A stretch of DNA of 64,000 nt from assembly GCA_965198715.1 (NCBI GenBank), contig CBDAPV010000002.1:1116001-1180000 (forward strand), given 5' to 3'. Shown here in pieces: positions 63,378 to 64,000 of this stretch. A model generated the notes under the pieces. It was not told where the DNA came from. It worked only from the letters and a program-made list of their open reading frames with translations, and made no database searches. Numbering within the stretch: the first letter of the stretch is position 1; each line of letters opens with the position of its first letter. This stretch comes from RH-AL1 sp965198715. GTDB taxonomy: Bacteria; Pseudomonadota; Alphaproteobacteria; Rhizobiales; Beijerinckiaceae. A program made the position numbers and the translations under genes.

Positions 63378-64000
63378 ATGGCCTCCAGGTACGTGATCCT
63401 CAGCATCGTCCTCGCCGTCACGCTGAACGCGTCGAACCGCTGGGCTCGCGCTGCCGGCACGCTGCTGGCCGCCGCTGCGCTGTTCATGCTCTCGATCTCG
63501 ATCGTGCTGGCGAACTTCGACGGCACCTACGCCGGCTTCCACGCTCGGGATCTTTGGCGTCGCACCACCCCGATTGTGCTCGACCTGCTAGGAATCCTCG
63601 GCCTCGCGGCCACCCTCTTCCTGCTCTGGGCCGCCTGGACGCAGATTGCGCGCCGGAGCGTCGCGCCGGTGGCCATGCGCAACGACACGAGCCGCTTCGG
63701 GCTGGTCTCGCGCTACGCGCACTGGATCACGGCGACGCTGATGCTGCTGCTGATCCCGCTCGGGCTCTTCGTGACGGTGCTGCCGACCGGGGACGACCGC
63801 GCGAGCTTCCTCGCCGCGCACCAGGCGCTCGGGCTGACGGTGCTGATCGTCGTGGCTGTGCGGCTCGCCTGGCTGGCGATCAGCCCTCCGCCGCCGCAGG
63901 ACCAGCCGAGGCTTCAGCATGGTCTCGCGATCGCCGCCCACGTCGCGCTCTACGCGCTTATCATCGCCTTTCCGATCAGCGGCTACCTGATGGCAGCGTC
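63378..64000 (+). CDS. Cytochrome b561-like membrane protein (3' end outside window)
   Basis: The frame starts at ATG 63378 and runs off the window. The first ~95 residues hold two or three hydrophobic helices (YVILSIVLAVTL and GTLLAAAALFMLSISIV, then VLDLLGILGLAATLFLLWA). From ~108 the cytochrome b561 pattern begins: RYAHWITATLMLLLIPLG, HQALGLTVLIVVAVRLAWL and AAHVALYALIIAFPISGYL, with histidines in the positions of the b-heme ligands. It would be a quinol- or ferric-linked electron carrier in the inner membrane. It follows dxs by 27 bases. The N-terminal extra helices are not standard. Confidence 0.75.
   Translation, partial: MASRYVILSIVLAVTLNASNRWARAAGTLLAAAALFMLSISIVLANFDGTYAGFHARDLWRRTTPIVLDLLGILGLAATLFLLWAAWTQIARRSVAPVAMRNDTSRFGLVSRYAHWITATLMLLLIPLGLFVTVLPTGDDRASFLAAHQALGLTVLIVVAVRLAWLAISPPPPQDQPRLQHGLAIAAHVALYALIIAFPISGYLMAA

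Overview
This window comes from a high-GC alphaproteobacterium, probably a member of the Hyphomicrobiales or a close relative. The pointers are the CarD, FdxA and S4 genes, a C-terminally extended helicase, alphaproteobacterial promoter signatures (CTTGAC), palindromic intergenic elements of rhizobial type, an amino acid:[carrier protein] ligase cluster and family types such as GlsB, HdeD, DUF1839 and DUF2934. No tRNA, rRNA, intact insertion sequence or CRISPR array was seen.

Layout. 1-1.8 kb holds the 3' part of a helicase gene, followed by a palindromic repeat. 2.1-4.9 kb is a compact three-gene operon (NrtR-type regulator, soluble SPFH protein, NAD-kinase-like protein) behind a 45-bp inverted repeat that overlaps its predicted promoter. 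5-10.7 kb has an oxalate/formate-type MFS porter, a GlsB-like protein, lysC and purL. 10.8-11.4 kb is a ParD/ParE-like toxin-antitoxin pair. 11.4-16 kb has an FUSC protein, trpE and ppiD on the minus strand. 16-23 kb carries tpiA, a DHA2 exporter, rph, rdgB, a hydrolase, a GST and an ABC-2 exporter. 23-25.5 kb is carD-fdxA-S4 on the minus strand, and 25.5-27.7 kb a hydrolase and proB.

27.8-31.1 kb is a minus-strand operon that includes a tRNA-synthetase-like amino acid:[carrier protein] ligase, its probable carrier protein, an acyl-CoA dehydrogenase and a DUF1839 protein. 31.5-39.7 kb holds a solute-binding protein with a beta-hydroxyacid dehydrogenase, Mrp, a Nudix hydrolase with the standard NAD kinase, small exported proteins and a YfhO-type membrane protein. 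39.9-47.2 kb holds flavoenzymes, a radical SAM protein, a zinc metallopeptidase, a divergent uracil-DNA glycosylase, ETF-QO and CreA.

47.4-57.5 kb is an accessory, stress-like region. It has a divergent Nramp-like transporter, a remnant of cytochrome bd subunit I, a slipin, a lipoprotein, a frameshifted cytochrome-like gene, DUF2934 and CBS-BON proteins, and a 1454-residue protein joining CheB, CheR, PAS, histidine kinase, two receivers and a FixJ-type DNA-binding domain. Four copies of a TGAGTAGTTTCC-like motif, each reading toward the next gene, surround this protein and look like FixJ-type sites; this is the strongest candidate for an undescribed regulatory system here. The NrtR-SPFH-NADK operon and the aminoacyl-carrier-protein operon are the next best. 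57.8-64 kb returns to central metabolism: ppdK, HdeD, dxs and a partial cytochrome b561-like gene.
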